Source: Saltatorellus ferox
GTDB taxonomy: Bacteria; Planctomycetota; UBA1135; GCA-002686595
Length of the DNA: 64,000 bases
Reading direction: 5' to 3'
Assembly (NCBI GenBank): GCA_007751475.1
Contig: CP036434.1
Location: forward strand, 62,001-126,000
The first letter of the stretch is position 1, and every line of letters begins with the position of its first letter. The position numbers were made by a program, and so were the translations under genes. Positions 40,301-49,776 of this stretch are shown here, piece after piece. The notes beneath the pieces are model-generated. The model saw nothing but the letters and a program-made list of their open reading frames with translations. It made no database searches and was not told the DNA's origin.

Positions 40301-42498
40301 ATCAAGGGGGCGACCGGCGTCTGGCCAACGTGACCTTCGTGTCGCTGTCCGACGATTCACCCCTGGCCATCGTGGACTCGGGTGGTCGGCATCAGGGCCT
40401 CGGCACCGAGAAAGTGACGTACGTGCCGCCCGGCGCCGCGACGCTCATGATCGAACGCTCTAGCCCCGAGTCGGTCTTCGGCCTGTACCGGGTCGCGCCG
40501 GAGAGCGGAATGGAAGAGCTTCTGGGGGCGGTGTCCGGTGCGGCGCCACGCGTGGCGAGGCAGATCGCCTTTCAGCTGAGTTCAGCCGCACCCGGAACGG
40601 AGGCGCTCGTCCTGCGTCAGTTCGAGCGACGTGGCCTCGCCGCCAGACGCCCGGGAAGTCCCGCCGGGGCCGAGGATGTGGGCGACGAGCCGTGGATGAC
40701 GAGCCTGCGTTCCAACGAACTACCCGCGCCGATCCTGACGATCCCCATCGAGCTGCAAGTCCTACGGGAACTCGGCGTGGAGTTCTGCGGATTCGAGACG
40801 GCGCGGGAGACACGCTTGCTCGATGCACGTGTGACCGCGGATCTGCTTCCGGATCTCGTTCTCCGACTCGACGAACCGGACTCACTCGATCGAGTCGTCG
40901 TCGAGGTCGAGCTGCGCGGAGGGCCGGTTCGCATCGAGAGGTTCAGCGCTGCCGAGATCGAGGGCGCCGGGATCGAGGTGGCTCGCCGGAACGGTGCCTG
41001 GGTCCTGGGCCCGGACCTCTGGGCCCGCACGATGCTCCAGAACGCGGAGTGGGAGGACGGGGAATACCGTCTGACGGTCCGACTGAGAGACCTGGCTGGG
41101 CACACGGAGGTTCGCGAATGCGCGCGATTCTCGGTGGCCGCCAGAAACCCGCGGATGTCGCCGCTGGAGTTGGAGACAGGAGCTTTCGAGGTCGTGCGTG
41201 TGAGCTGTACGGTGGCCGATGCCAATGGGGTCGAGTGGCCGCCGACCGCGAACCTGGAGGTCGACGGGACTGCGTTTCCGCTGCACCTCATGTCGCCCGT
41301 GGACCACACGGCGGACTCTCGGAGCGAACGCCTCGTGTTCGAGCTTCCGTTGGAACGGGCCTGGTCCCGCAAGGAAGCGAAGGTGACCGTGGCGGCTTCG
41401 AAGCGCGGCGATCCGCAGAAGCGGACCACGCGGGAGGTATCGCTGGCCATAGGACGGGTGATGCCGTCGCTTCCGTCTCGACTGGAGCCGGGGGGCGACC
41501 TCAAGGGCGGAGCGATGCGTCTGATCCGTGGCCCTTCGCACGTCGACGGCTACGTCTTCGCCGAGGGCGGAGCGAAGCCCGGCGACGAACTGTGGGGGCG
41601 CTTCCGGAGGACGGGCGCTCCGTACCTGACCGAGAACCGCAGCTACCTCTCCTATCTGCAGGCCCAGGCGACGTTCTTCAAGAGTGAGGGCCAGATCCTG
41701 ATCGAATCGGACGACCTCGCCGACTACTACCTCGACGAGACCGAGGTGACCGTCGCTCAGTTCTTGGAGTTCGTCGAATCGGCGAGCGGCTACGGCGACC
41801 TGCAGAACTGGCCCTTTCTGGGAAGCCTCGGGAGCGAGACCGCTGCCGAGAGACTGCGGGCAGGCAGAGAGCGCTGGCTCGGGCTGCGTCAGGTGTCGCG
41901 TCGCGAAAAGACGCCGGTGTCGGGGGTGCTCTGGGAGGAAGCGATGGCGTATGCCCGCTGGGCGGGAAAACGCCTCCCGACGCTGCTCGAGTGGGAGTAC
42001 GCGGTTCGAGGCGAGGAGGGGCGCATCTTTGCGACGAGGCAGAGCCCGAGATCGGATGGCGCGCGCGCGTTCCTCACGGAAGCTGGCGAATTCTGCGAGG
42101 TCGACGATCCGGCCTACGCTTCCCCCGATGGAATCTTCCACCTCTGCGGGAACGTCGCCGAGTGGACGCAAACGCCCATGTGGAAGGAGCAGGGGATGCT
42201 GTTGTTCAAGTCGAACGACTCAACTTTCTGCGCCGACCTCGTCAATGGTGGGGTGAAAACGGAAGAACTCGTCCGGAAGTTTCCGGCCGATCGGGGGGGC
42301 GTCTACGGAAGCGAGGGGCCTCTCTTCTTCGTGGTCGGGGCAGGCTGGCCACCGAGCGGCGGGAAGTGGGAAGCATACGGCCTCACCATGGCGCCCCATG
42401 ACTTCCGCACGGTGGACCGTCTTCAGCTGACTGATTCATGGCGGCGAACGCCCGCTGCTCCCAGAGTGGGATTCCGCTGCGCGAAGTCGACGGACTGA
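37369..42498 (+). CDS. 1709-residue transmembrane Ser/Thr kinase with a C-terminal FGE/SUMF1-like domain
   Basis: A 220-residue helical N-terminus precedes a kinase domain (about 225-580) with GRLGKGGFGTVY, K267, E285, D389-F-G and YSSPEQ. The catalytic loop is H364-L-D366-LKPQN, so the HRD arginine is lost. About 80 residues are inserted between DFG and the PEQ motif. A membrane segment at about 584-605 leads to some 840 beta-rich outer residues. The C-terminus (about 1445-1709) is FGE/SUMF1-like: YYLDETEVTVAQFLEFVE, GKRLPTLLEWEYAV, HLCGNVAEW and VGFRCAKS. The active-site cysteine pair of true formylglycine-generating enzymes is not seen, so the domain may sense or bind rather than oxidise. 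A kinase-FGE architecture has been described for chlamydial Pkn1. Confidence 0.85.
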   Translation: MPARIPSSHPIDPLDALVAHVCDSLIEPLQEEPSSLGRSVFARRLREAILNPALSAGERVIIEQLSLSSPPSEVDRLLTLRVKTALAQACEATGLGRSEAARRFLDSVVVARGEGEVEGRKSASAEGADSLFTWTRTIAEESLPAGATPHVFTNRGGQIELERTLDAWAADHSSTLGDSVSAPAALFELTDALQAIEGHMLKSAPEASKNTLETVARGEDLIGKTLKGKYLITGRLGKGGFGTVYQAVDLGFAEELGEQSGARVAIKVLNSNIQGSQKAIRSFQEEAQRLTLLSHPNIVQWMTFDRTAEGIYYFVMEFLEGRELADVLKDEKQLEPMRVGKIMLDVLAALRCAHEVPEGRALLHLDLKPQNIFILGAPEQGAETAKVIDFGIGQNVSNELADIGRVVVDEDDPNEDLLEQTLFPAGGDSKDGRGLTPEIRFLQRAMAIAGARAGAAPSVDGPVRRARGGTVLYSSPEQCKHLRRDLDIETLDGRSDIYSLGVVGFKALTGTYPFARKATSLKDAYRQHLMEAPRKVRDVRPKVPRRLAAVVDRCLEKDRERRFQSASEARVALEKAMQPLVSTSFLIAVPILLLSLLAMVLHTFLKAPEFQQVGDVSIWRYSRSDPDAEPSKDLVSSFTFDNVLGLANDNLGSRAVLKAGGAPPPAGSPLLMEGDSPKDPEAKPLRDVTLVSDGNGGFEFRVMDGAELPRTDVFIRWPESHVVSLPFRLATVGPLGTARTNFRLVPPGARPSAAAGIDLQAGEPRLVWGGTSHRIVAEVLGAGPTVSRAGIVDTRSAGVERLEPVVNPLDFTVALRVDQVDVAEAGVTRSSFTVALEDRAGRRMRVGEPVELVLTNEPSTIDPDSVHLFRLAPSGKPRLEPVPLNLEEGDLRSTRVHLNNEVDRIELSGRFRKAAWGRSIRLGLKGLGEDQFETFEDGRFSFVVPVDALLGARAARPRAGMTFTAILEVVDSGLLPSDQGGDRRLANVTFVSLSDDSPLAIVDSGGRHQGLGTEKVTYVPPGAATLMIERSSPESVFGLYRVAPESGMEELLGAVSGAAPRVARQIAFQLSSAAPGTEALVLRQFERRGLAARRPGSPAGAEDVGDEPWMTSLRSNELPAPILTIPIELQVLRELGVEFCGFETARETRLLDARVTADLLPDLVLRLDEPDSLDRVVVEVELRGGPVRIERFSAAEIEGAGIEVARRNGAWVLGPDLWARTMLQNAEWEDGEYRLTVRLRDLAGHTEVRECARFSVAARNPRMSPLELETGAFEVVRVSCTVADANGVEWPPTANLEVDGTAFPLHLMSPVDHTADSRSERLVFELPLERAWSRKEAKVTVAASKRGDPQKRTTREVSLAIGRVMPSLPSRLEPGGDLKGGAMRLIRGPSHVDGYVFAEGGAKPGDELWGRFRRTGAPYLTENRSYLSYLQAQATFFKSEGQILIESDDLADYYLDETEVTVAQFLEFVESASGYGDLQNWPFLGSLGSETAAERLRAGRERWLGLRQVSRREKTPVSGVLWEEAMAYARWAGKRLPTLLEWEYAVRGEEGRIFATRQSPRSDGARAFLTEAGEFCEVDDPAYASPDGIFHLCGNVAEWTQTPMWKEQGMLLFKSNDSTFCADLVNGGVKTEELVRKFPADRGGVYGSEGPLFFVVGAGWPPSGGKWEAYGLTMAPHDFRTVDRLQLTDSWRRTPAAPRVGFRCAKSTD

Positions 42499-42576
42499 TA
42501 CACTAAACCCCGCCCTCATTGCCCGGTGCTGCCATCATTCCGTGCCCCTGATCGCGTCGGGCCACTCATCCTGCCC

Positions 42577-44142
42577 ATGCGTCGTCGCCATCCATCGGGT
42601 TCCTCGCGAACCAAGCTGTCCGTTGCCAGCCTCGCAGCGCTCGCGGTTCTTCCGCTGGTCTCCTGCGTCTCCTATACCACGGAGCGCCCTTTGAAGTTGA
42701 CCGGTGCTCCCGCCGACTGGCAGCCCTTGCCGTACCACGTCGCCGTCATCCCCATGGACGAGTCCAAGGTGCAGGTGCTTCCCGACGGCGTGGATCGTCA
42801 AGGGGCGCCGTTCGCCTTCGACTTTCAGCCGCTCGGCGCAGCGAGCGGCCAGAGCCGCGACGAGCATAGCCTCCTGACACTGCGCCTGTGTGAAGTCCTC
42901 GAGGCCAACGCGTTCAGCACCGTCAAGGTCCTCCCTCGTCCCACCGTGGAGGAGTACGAGGCACTTTCCTCCGCCGGGCTGCTGCCCAGCTACTGGGTCG
43001 CGGCGGCTCGTGAAGCCAGGGCTGACCTCCTTCTCGACGTCGACTCTTTCAGCTACCCGGTCAAGCCGGAGAGTCGCGCCAATCTTCTGAGCTTCGCGCT
43101 CTTCCTGGCAGGTCCTGTCGAACTCTTCTTCCCTGACCGCAGCTACTCCTTCGAAGGCGTCAACCTGGAGGCGTCTCTCTACGACATCGAGGGGTTGGAG
43201 GCGCCGCGCTACTTCTCGACCGCTCAGCTGCTGCGCACCCTGGAACTGGCGGGCACGGACGGTGAAGAAGGTAGCGTGGCGAGCGACGCCATCGCCAGAG
43301 CCTCCGACTTCCAGTTCGAGCCAGTGCAGGGCGGCACTATCCAGGGAACGTTGCGCCAGTTCATCGTTTCGCCGGACCCTCTGGAGTTTCGATTCGGGGA
43401 CAGGTTGGGCGGCGGGCCGAGCAAGCCCGCTTTCTGGACCTCGGTTCTGATTCCCTCCGCGTGGCTCCAGCAAGACTCGGGCGCGTTTTCGGAGAAGCTG
43501 ACGAACGATACGGCCATTGCGCTGGCCCAGGATCTTGCCCGAGAGATCGTCGAAGGCGACCACGCCTACATCGTCGGCCGACCCTCCTCCGCTTCGGGCC
43601 TGCTCTTCGACGCCAAGACGGCCTCACTCACGCGCTCGGAGAGCATGGACGGCGTACTGGAGCTCCATGCGAACATTCGGCGTCCCGCCTCCGCCTTCGA
43701 TCGGCCGCAGGTTCGAGTGATGGGCAAGACGTACTCGATCGACTTTCGAACCGGCGCCCCTGCGCTGGCTCCGATGCCAGGTCCGGACCTGCGTTCCGCC
43801 GTACTGGCGAGCGCCCAAGAGGGCAGGGTCCTGGGCGACCTCCAAGCCGTCGACGGCTTGGACGGGCGCTACGATCAGTCGATCACGCTCTATCTTCCTG
43901 CGCCCACCGAGGTGGGCGTACGTGGGGCGAGCACCAGTCTCTTTCCGTCGCTCTCTCCCCTCGTGCCGCTGGAATCGGTTCAGCTCATCCTTGGGGAAGA
44001 CCTGGGAAGCCGCGGCTTCCGGGAGAAGTCATGGACGTTCAACTTCGATCGCGTTTACTCGGAGAGCGAACTCGAGCGCCTGATGACGGGAACCGTCGCA
44101 GCGTCCAGCTCGACGATCCCCGCATCCGTCGAGGGCCAATGA
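42577..44142 (+). CDS. Large lipoprotein of unknown function
   Basis: With ATG 42577 this is a 521-residue protein having a strong lipoprotein signal (LAVLPLVSC). GTG 42526 would add 17 residues before it. The mature protein begins with a segment (YHVAVIPMDESKVQVLPDG) like that of envelope proteins whose N-terminal domain resembles LpoB/GNA1162, followed by a region that is mixed alpha/beta and a C-terminal beta-rich part. I do not recognise a family with confidence. It lies 78 bases after the giant kinase and just before the sigma-factor operon, so it may be an envelope component watched by that system. Confidence 0.6.
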   Translation: MRRRHPSGSSRTKLSVASLAALAVLPLVSCVSYTTERPLKLTGAPADWQPLPYHVAVIPMDESKVQVLPDGVDRQGAPFAFDFQPLGAASGQSRDEHSLLTLRLCEVLEANAFSTVKVLPRPTVEEYEALSSAGLLPSYWVAAAREARADLLLDVDSFSYPVKPESRANLLSFALFLAGPVELFFPDRSYSFEGVNLEASLYDIEGLEAPRYFSTAQLLRTLELAGTDGEEGSVASDAIARASDFQFEPVQGGTIQGTLRQFIVSPDPLEFRFGDRLGGGPSKPAFWTSVLIPSAWLQQDSGAFSEKLTNDTAIALAQDLAREIVEGDHAYIVGRPSSASGLLFDAKTASLTRSESMDGVLELHANIRRPASAFDRPQVRVMGKTYSIDFRTGAPALAPMPGPDLRSAVLASAQEGRVLGDLQAVDGLDGRYDQSITLYLPAPTEVGVRGASTSLFPSLSPLVPLESVQLILGEDLGSRGFREKSWTFNFDRVYSESELERLMTGTVAASSSTIPASVEGQ

Positions 44143-44215
44143 TCCCCACCTCCTCTCCGGAAGGCGCGGCTCCAGCGGGCTGCGCGTCCTGCTTGCCGAC
44201 TTGTACCTACCGGCC

Positions 44216-44893
44216 ATGAGTCAAGAGTCCGACGAAATCACCGATCCCCTGGAGCAGAGCTTCGACGGGCGCCCTCCGCTCAGCGGCATCATGCCCGTGG
44301 CGAAGCGCGCGCAGGAAGGCGACCCCGACGCGCTGAATCAGCTCTTCCAGTACTTTCAGGAGCCGCTCCGACGAATCGTCCGGATGCGCCTCGGAAAGCA
44401 GCTCCGGCAGGCGTCCCAGATGGACTCGATGGATTTTGTGCAGAACACGTTCGTCAAGGCGCACGACAAGTTCGGTGGATTCGAACTGCGCCATGAATCC
44501 GGGATCATCGCCTGGCTGGCGAGAATCGCGGAGCGTCAGATCAGCGACGCCTATACCCACGTCAACGCGAGCAAGCGTGATCACAGCCGCCTCGCCCGTC
44601 TCGACGACCTGCTCGGATTCAGCGAACAGGGATTCGATCCAGCCTCGGACGAGACCTTGCCCGAGGGCAAGGCGTGGCGCGAGGAAATCCGCTCCATCGT
44701 CGACGAGTGCGTGGGGCAGCTGAGCGACGACTACCGAGAAATGATCCTTCTCCGCGACTATGCCCAGGCGGACTGGGTCACCATCGTGGAGGTGACCGGC
44801 CTGCCGACGACGGGTGCAGCGCAGACCAAACACATTCGCGCCCGCGCCGCCCTGTCCGTGAAGCTGGCGCGACGGTTTCCCGATGGCTTCTAG
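44216..44893 (+). CDS. ECF-type RNA polymerase sigma factor
   Basis: The 225-residue protein has a sigma-2 domain (EPLRRIVRMRLGKQLRQ, then MDFVQNTFVKAHDKFGGF) and a sigma-4 domain with the helix-turn-helix LRDYAQADWVTIVEVTGLP and HIRARAALSVKLA. It has no membrane segment and no long C-terminal extension. It overlaps the next gene by 11 bases and is followed by an FHA/coiled-coil protein, a kinase and another FHA protein, in an operon. In Planctomycetota some ECF sigma factors sit beside Ser/Thr kinases and are thought to be controlled by phosphorylation rather than by an anti-sigma factor. No anti-sigma gene is visible here. Confidence 0.9.
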   Translation: MSQESDEITDPLEQSFDGRPPLSGIMPVAKRAQEGDPDALNQLFQYFQEPLRRIVRMRLGKQLRQASQMDSMDFVQNTFVKAHDKFGGFELRHESGIIAWLARIAERQISDAYTHVNASKRDHSRLARLDDLLGFSEQGFDPASDETLPEGKAWREEIRSIVDECVGQLSDDYREMILLRDYAQADWVTIVEVTGLPTTGAAQTKHIRARAALSVKLARRFPDGF

Positions 44894-46244
44894 CGCGAAC
44901 CAGCTTCAGGTCGCCGTGCACGTTGGCGGAGGCGCGGCCGAAGTGCGGACGTTCGAGCCCGGCGAGGTGCGGGTAGGACGGCGTCCCCAGAACGATATCG
45001 TGATCGACGGCGAGGGTCTCAAGGTGGTGTCTGGATTCCACCTGCGCTTCGCGTACGAGAGCGATCGCTGGTGCGTCGAGGACAGGGAGTCGACCAACGG
45101 GACGTACCTGAACGGGATGAGGGTGACCGGTCTCCAGGCGGTCCGAGACGGCGATGTGGTGGAACTGGGGCGTCCTCGGAGGGGCAGCTCGCACCGTTCG
45201 GTGCAGCTGCACCTGACTCTGCAGGTGAATCGCGCGCTTCCTACGACGAGTGGAAGCGACGCCCCAGGGCTCGCGCAGACGCTAGAGGTCGACGTGCCCG
45301 ACCTGGCGTCCACGGTCCATCGCGCACCCTTGCCCCAGCCGGTCAAGGTCCCTGCTTCGAAGCCGCCGGAGATCCGCGTGCTCATCGAGAGGATCCAGGA
45401 GCGGAGTCGACGTCTCGGCGAAGTTTGCTATCGACTTGATTCCCGCGTCGAGGATCTGACCTCGGCCGTGCTGGAGCGGCACGCGGCGCTCGCGCTGGAG
45501 GAGCTCCCGGGCGGTCCGGGTTTCTTGAAGGCGCTGCTCGCGCTGGAGGCCGAACGGCCTGGCTTGACTCAGGCTCCCTGGGAGGAGCTCGCTCCGCTCG
45601 AAAGAGCGGAAGCCGACGCTCGTGCCACAGCGGAAGCTGCGGCGCTCAGGCTCGAGTTCGTCAGCCGGGCGCGTCAGGAAAAGGCGGAAGCGTTCACCCA
45701 GCTCTACCGTGAACTCAAGGGTTCCCTGCGCGATACGCTCAGGTCGCTCACGGAGGAACTCGCCGCCGAGCCCGAAGCCGATCCTCCCCGGGCCGTCGGC
45801 CACGTGGCCGTGTGGAAGCAGTGGTCGATCTCGCTGCATCACTGCACCGTCGAGATCGAGCGACGCGAGGCTGCGCTCGCAGCGGCGAGCGCCTCCTTGG
45901 AGGAAGCCGCAGCGGCCGCGAAGGTTGCCGAGGAAGCCTGGACGGCGGCCATCGAGCACCAGGAGGCGGCGAGGTTCCGCACGCTGGAACGTCGGGCCGC
46001 GATCGAAGCGGCGCTGGCGAGAAACGGAACGGGCGGGGAGGACTCGGTGGACCGGATCGGATCGGCCAGGAAGCAGGTGGCCGAGCAGGCCAGGCGTCTC
46101 ATCATGGAGGTCCTGGAGGTTCCCGCGGAGGCCGCGGGGAAGCTGGGTGCGTTGGCCGGGATGGAGGACGCCCGGCGCCTCTATCGCGAGGCCGCGGCGC
46201 TGCGCGTGGAGCTGTCGGACCTCGAACACGGCGCGAATGCCTGA
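44883..46244 (+). CDS. FHA-domain protein with a coiled-coil C-terminus
   Basis: This 453-residue soluble protein has an FHA domain at about 1-110: VRVGRRPQNDIVI, VVSGFHLRF with S-x-x-H spacing, and EDRESTNGTYLNG. A Pro-rich linker leads to long Ala/Glu/Arg-rich helices (about 175-450) predicted to form coiled coils, for example ERREAALAAASASLEEAAAA. There is no membrane segment. The start overlaps the sigma-factor stop by 11 bases, so the two are probably coupled. A role as a phosphothreonine-binding scaffold joining the kinase and the sigma factor is plausible. Confidence 0.82.
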   Translation: MASSANQLQVAVHVGGGAAEVRTFEPGEVRVGRRPQNDIVIDGEGLKVVSGFHLRFAYESDRWCVEDRESTNGTYLNGMRVTGLQAVRDGDVVELGRPRRGSSHRSVQLHLTLQVNRALPTTSGSDAPGLAQTLEVDVPDLASTVHRAPLPQPVKVPASKPPEIRVLIERIQERSRRLGEVCYRLDSRVEDLTSAVLERHAALALEELPGGPGFLKALLALEAERPGLTQAPWEELAPLERAEADARATAEAAALRLEFVSRARQEKAEAFTQLYRELKGSLRDTLRSLTEELAAEPEADPPRAVGHVAVWKQWSISLHHCTVEIERREAALAAASASLEEAAAAAKVAEEAWTAAIEHQEAARFRTLERRAAIEAALARNGTGGEDSVDRIGSARKQVAEQARRLIMEVLEVPAEAAGKLGALAGMEDARRLYREAAALRVELSDLEHGANA

Positions 46245-46250
46245 ATCGCG

Positions 46251-47897
<1,647 letters not shown>

Positions 47898-47920
47898 ACT
47901 CGGGCGCCCGCCTTTTTCCC

Positions 47921-48874
47921 ATGCAGCTATCGATCACCGAAGAGGGCCACGCGCCGATCCTGGTTCGCGTGCCCGGAGCCGACCAGTCTCCTGTCGTGAC
48001 GATCGGCCGAAGCGAAGAGAACGACATCGTGCTCACGCAGTCGTTCGTGAGCGCCCGTCACGCGCGTCTCTTTGCGGGTTCCATGATCGAGGACGTCGGG
48101 TCGAGGAACGGTACGTTCGTTGGTGGTAAGCGGATCGAAGGGCCCACGCTTCTGGTGGGTCGATCGTTCTCCCTCGGAGGGCACGCGCTGGTCGTCGAGC
48201 CGAAGCTATCGGCGGAGGACGGAATGGCCGCAGCGATGGCGTCAGCCGTTCTCTCGCTCTCCAGGGAGGTGGCTGGAGGGAGTGCCCGCCCCGGGAAGCT
48301 CGTCCGCGACGATGAACTTCCGCTCCTGGGAACGCTCGTCGCCGACGACTTCGAGAAGACCGAGGTGCCCGCAGACTCCACGGCGACTGACCTCTACATC
48401 TACGAGGCGTTCCAGTTCATCCGCAACGCCGAGAGGATCATCTCCAAGATCGCGGGTGGCCTGACGAAGGAGCCGAGTCACCACACCGCCCTCCCCGATG
48501 CGGACAAGAACTTCCGCCAGCACATGGCGGAACTCCTGGTTCAGCGCCACGATCCCGCCACGCGCGCTGACTTGCACGACTATCTGAACAAGGTGTTCGA
48601 ATGGCTCTATGCTGCGGTGCACTGCTATCAGAAGGCCGCGATCGCGGTCGTCGACGAGCTCAAGGGAGAGCTTTCCAGGCACTCGCTTCTGAGAACGGAC
48701 CTCGTGCCCTGGCATGCGCGACTGCTCGGGCTGGAGCGGTCGGCGCTCTGGGATCGCGCCGAGTCGCGCCTCGAGGATTGGACGCAGACCCACGTGATCG
48801 ATCGACTGGAGGCCCAGGTTTCCTCGGCGGCCAGGTCGTTTCGTATGTCGAACGACCTCGACGACCTGGAGTGA
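47921..48874 (+). CDS. FHA-domain protein with an unknown helical C-terminal domain
   Basis: This 317-residue soluble protein starts with an FHA domain: TIGRSEENDIVL, SFVSARHARLF with the S-x-x-H pair and GSRNGTFVGGKRI. After a linker (about 100-150) comes a helical domain of about 160 residues with YEAFQFIRNAERIISKI and WHARLLGLERSALWDRA. The domain is somewhat like helical regions in type VI secretion FHA proteins, but no other secretion gene is present and I do not assign it. The gene ends the sigma-factor/kinase operon, 23 bases after the kinase. Confidence 0.78.
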   Translation: MQLSITEEGHAPILVRVPGADQSPVVTIGRSEENDIVLTQSFVSARHARLFAGSMIEDVGSRNGTFVGGKRIEGPTLLVGRSFSLGGHALVVEPKLSAEDGMAAAMASAVLSLSREVAGGSARPGKLVRDDELPLLGTLVADDFEKTEVPADSTATDLYIYEAFQFIRNAERIISKIAGGLTKEPSHHTALPDADKNFRQHMAELLVQRHDPATRADLHDYLNKVFEWLYAAVHCYQKAAIAVVDELKGELSRHSLLRTDLVPWHARLLGLERSALWDRAESRLEDWTQTHVIDRLEAQVSSAARSFRMSNDLDDLE

Positions 48875-48898
48875 AACGGTCGGCCTGGATCCAGATCT

Positions 48899-49684
48899 CT
48901 AAGGCAGGCGGCGGATCCTCAGGTTTCGAAAGACGACGGGCGCGCCTTCCGCTTCCAGCGCCAGGTAGCCCGTCGCCGGTTCGCACTGGTTTCCGCCCGT
49001 GACTTCCTCTCCGTTGACCCAGAGTCGAACCTCTCCGTTGATGGCGCGGATGTAGTAGTGATTCCATTCACCGACGTCGTGGCTCAGCCGCTTCGTCGGG
49101 AAAGACCGAATGCCGTCCGGTGTCCCGACGTGGTAGCTCGTTCCGTCCTCGGCGAGGTAGTCGATCTCCGGCGTGAAGGGCTTCATCTTCGAAGCGCCCA
49201 CAGGGAACACGTCGCCGTGGCTCGTGAACCAGTCCGAGTGCTGGCCGTTTCTCGCGAGATGGTTGACCTCATAGCCAAGGTCCAGCACCTGGACCTCGAT
49301 GCCACTGCGCGGGAGGGATCCGGGCGGGAGGTCCGTGAACGCCGACTCCGGGCACCACAGGAACACGCCCGAGTTCCCGGCGGCGACCGTGTGCTTCCAC
49401 TCCAGCACCATCTCGAAGTTCTCGTACGTCTCCAGCGTCCGCGCACCACCGATCGGGCGGCCCGAGCATTGAATCTCTCCGTCGACCTCTTTCCAGGTGG
49501 TCTCGTCCCCGTTGACGTTGACGAAGTCCTTGAGGGAGAGCTCGGTCCAGCCCTCGCCCGTGACGACGGCGGCCTTCAGCGGCGCCTCCGCCGTGAGCCA
49601 GGCGCCTGAGGTGAGGACGAGCGAAGCGACGACGGCGGAACCGACAAGGGCGGCGGCGACGGCCAACGGAGCGGGGTGGCGCAT
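48899..49684 (-). CDS. Secreted 3-keto-disaccharide hydrolase/DUF1080-like protein
   Basis: The 261-residue protein has a hydrophobic N-terminal segment (residues 6-28) that could be a signal or anchor. The main domain is a concanavalin-like jelly roll typical of DUF1080: GWTELSLKDFVNVNGD, WKEVDGEIQCSGRPIGGARTL, EWKHTVAAGNSGVFLW, SGIEVQVLDLGYE, and GYLALEAEGAPVVFRNLRIR at the end. This family is abundant in Planctomycetota and includes 3-keto-disaccharide hydrolases. ATG 49684 was chosen over an upstream in-frame start because it puts the hydrophobic segment at the N-terminus. Substrate unknown. Confidence 0.85.
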   Translation of the reverse strand: MRHPAPLAVAAALVGSAVVASLVLTSGAWLTAEAPLKAAVVTGEGWTELSLKDFVNVNGDETTWKEVDGEIQCSGRPIGGARTLETYENFEMVLEWKHTVAAGNSGVFLWCPESAFTDLPPGSLPRSGIEVQVLDLGYEVNHLARNGQHSDWFTSHGDVFPVGASKMKPFTPEIDYLAEDGTSYHVGTPDGIRSFPTKRLSHDVGEWNHYYIRAINGEVRLWVNGEEVTGGNQCEPATGYLALEAEGAPVVFRNLRIRRLP

Positions 49685-49776
49685 GACGTGGAGGAAGGGG
49701 GAGAAAATGGACTCACAGGATTCTACGTCAATCGGCGGCACCTGCGGAGGCGAGTCCCACGCGGTACGATCACGGG

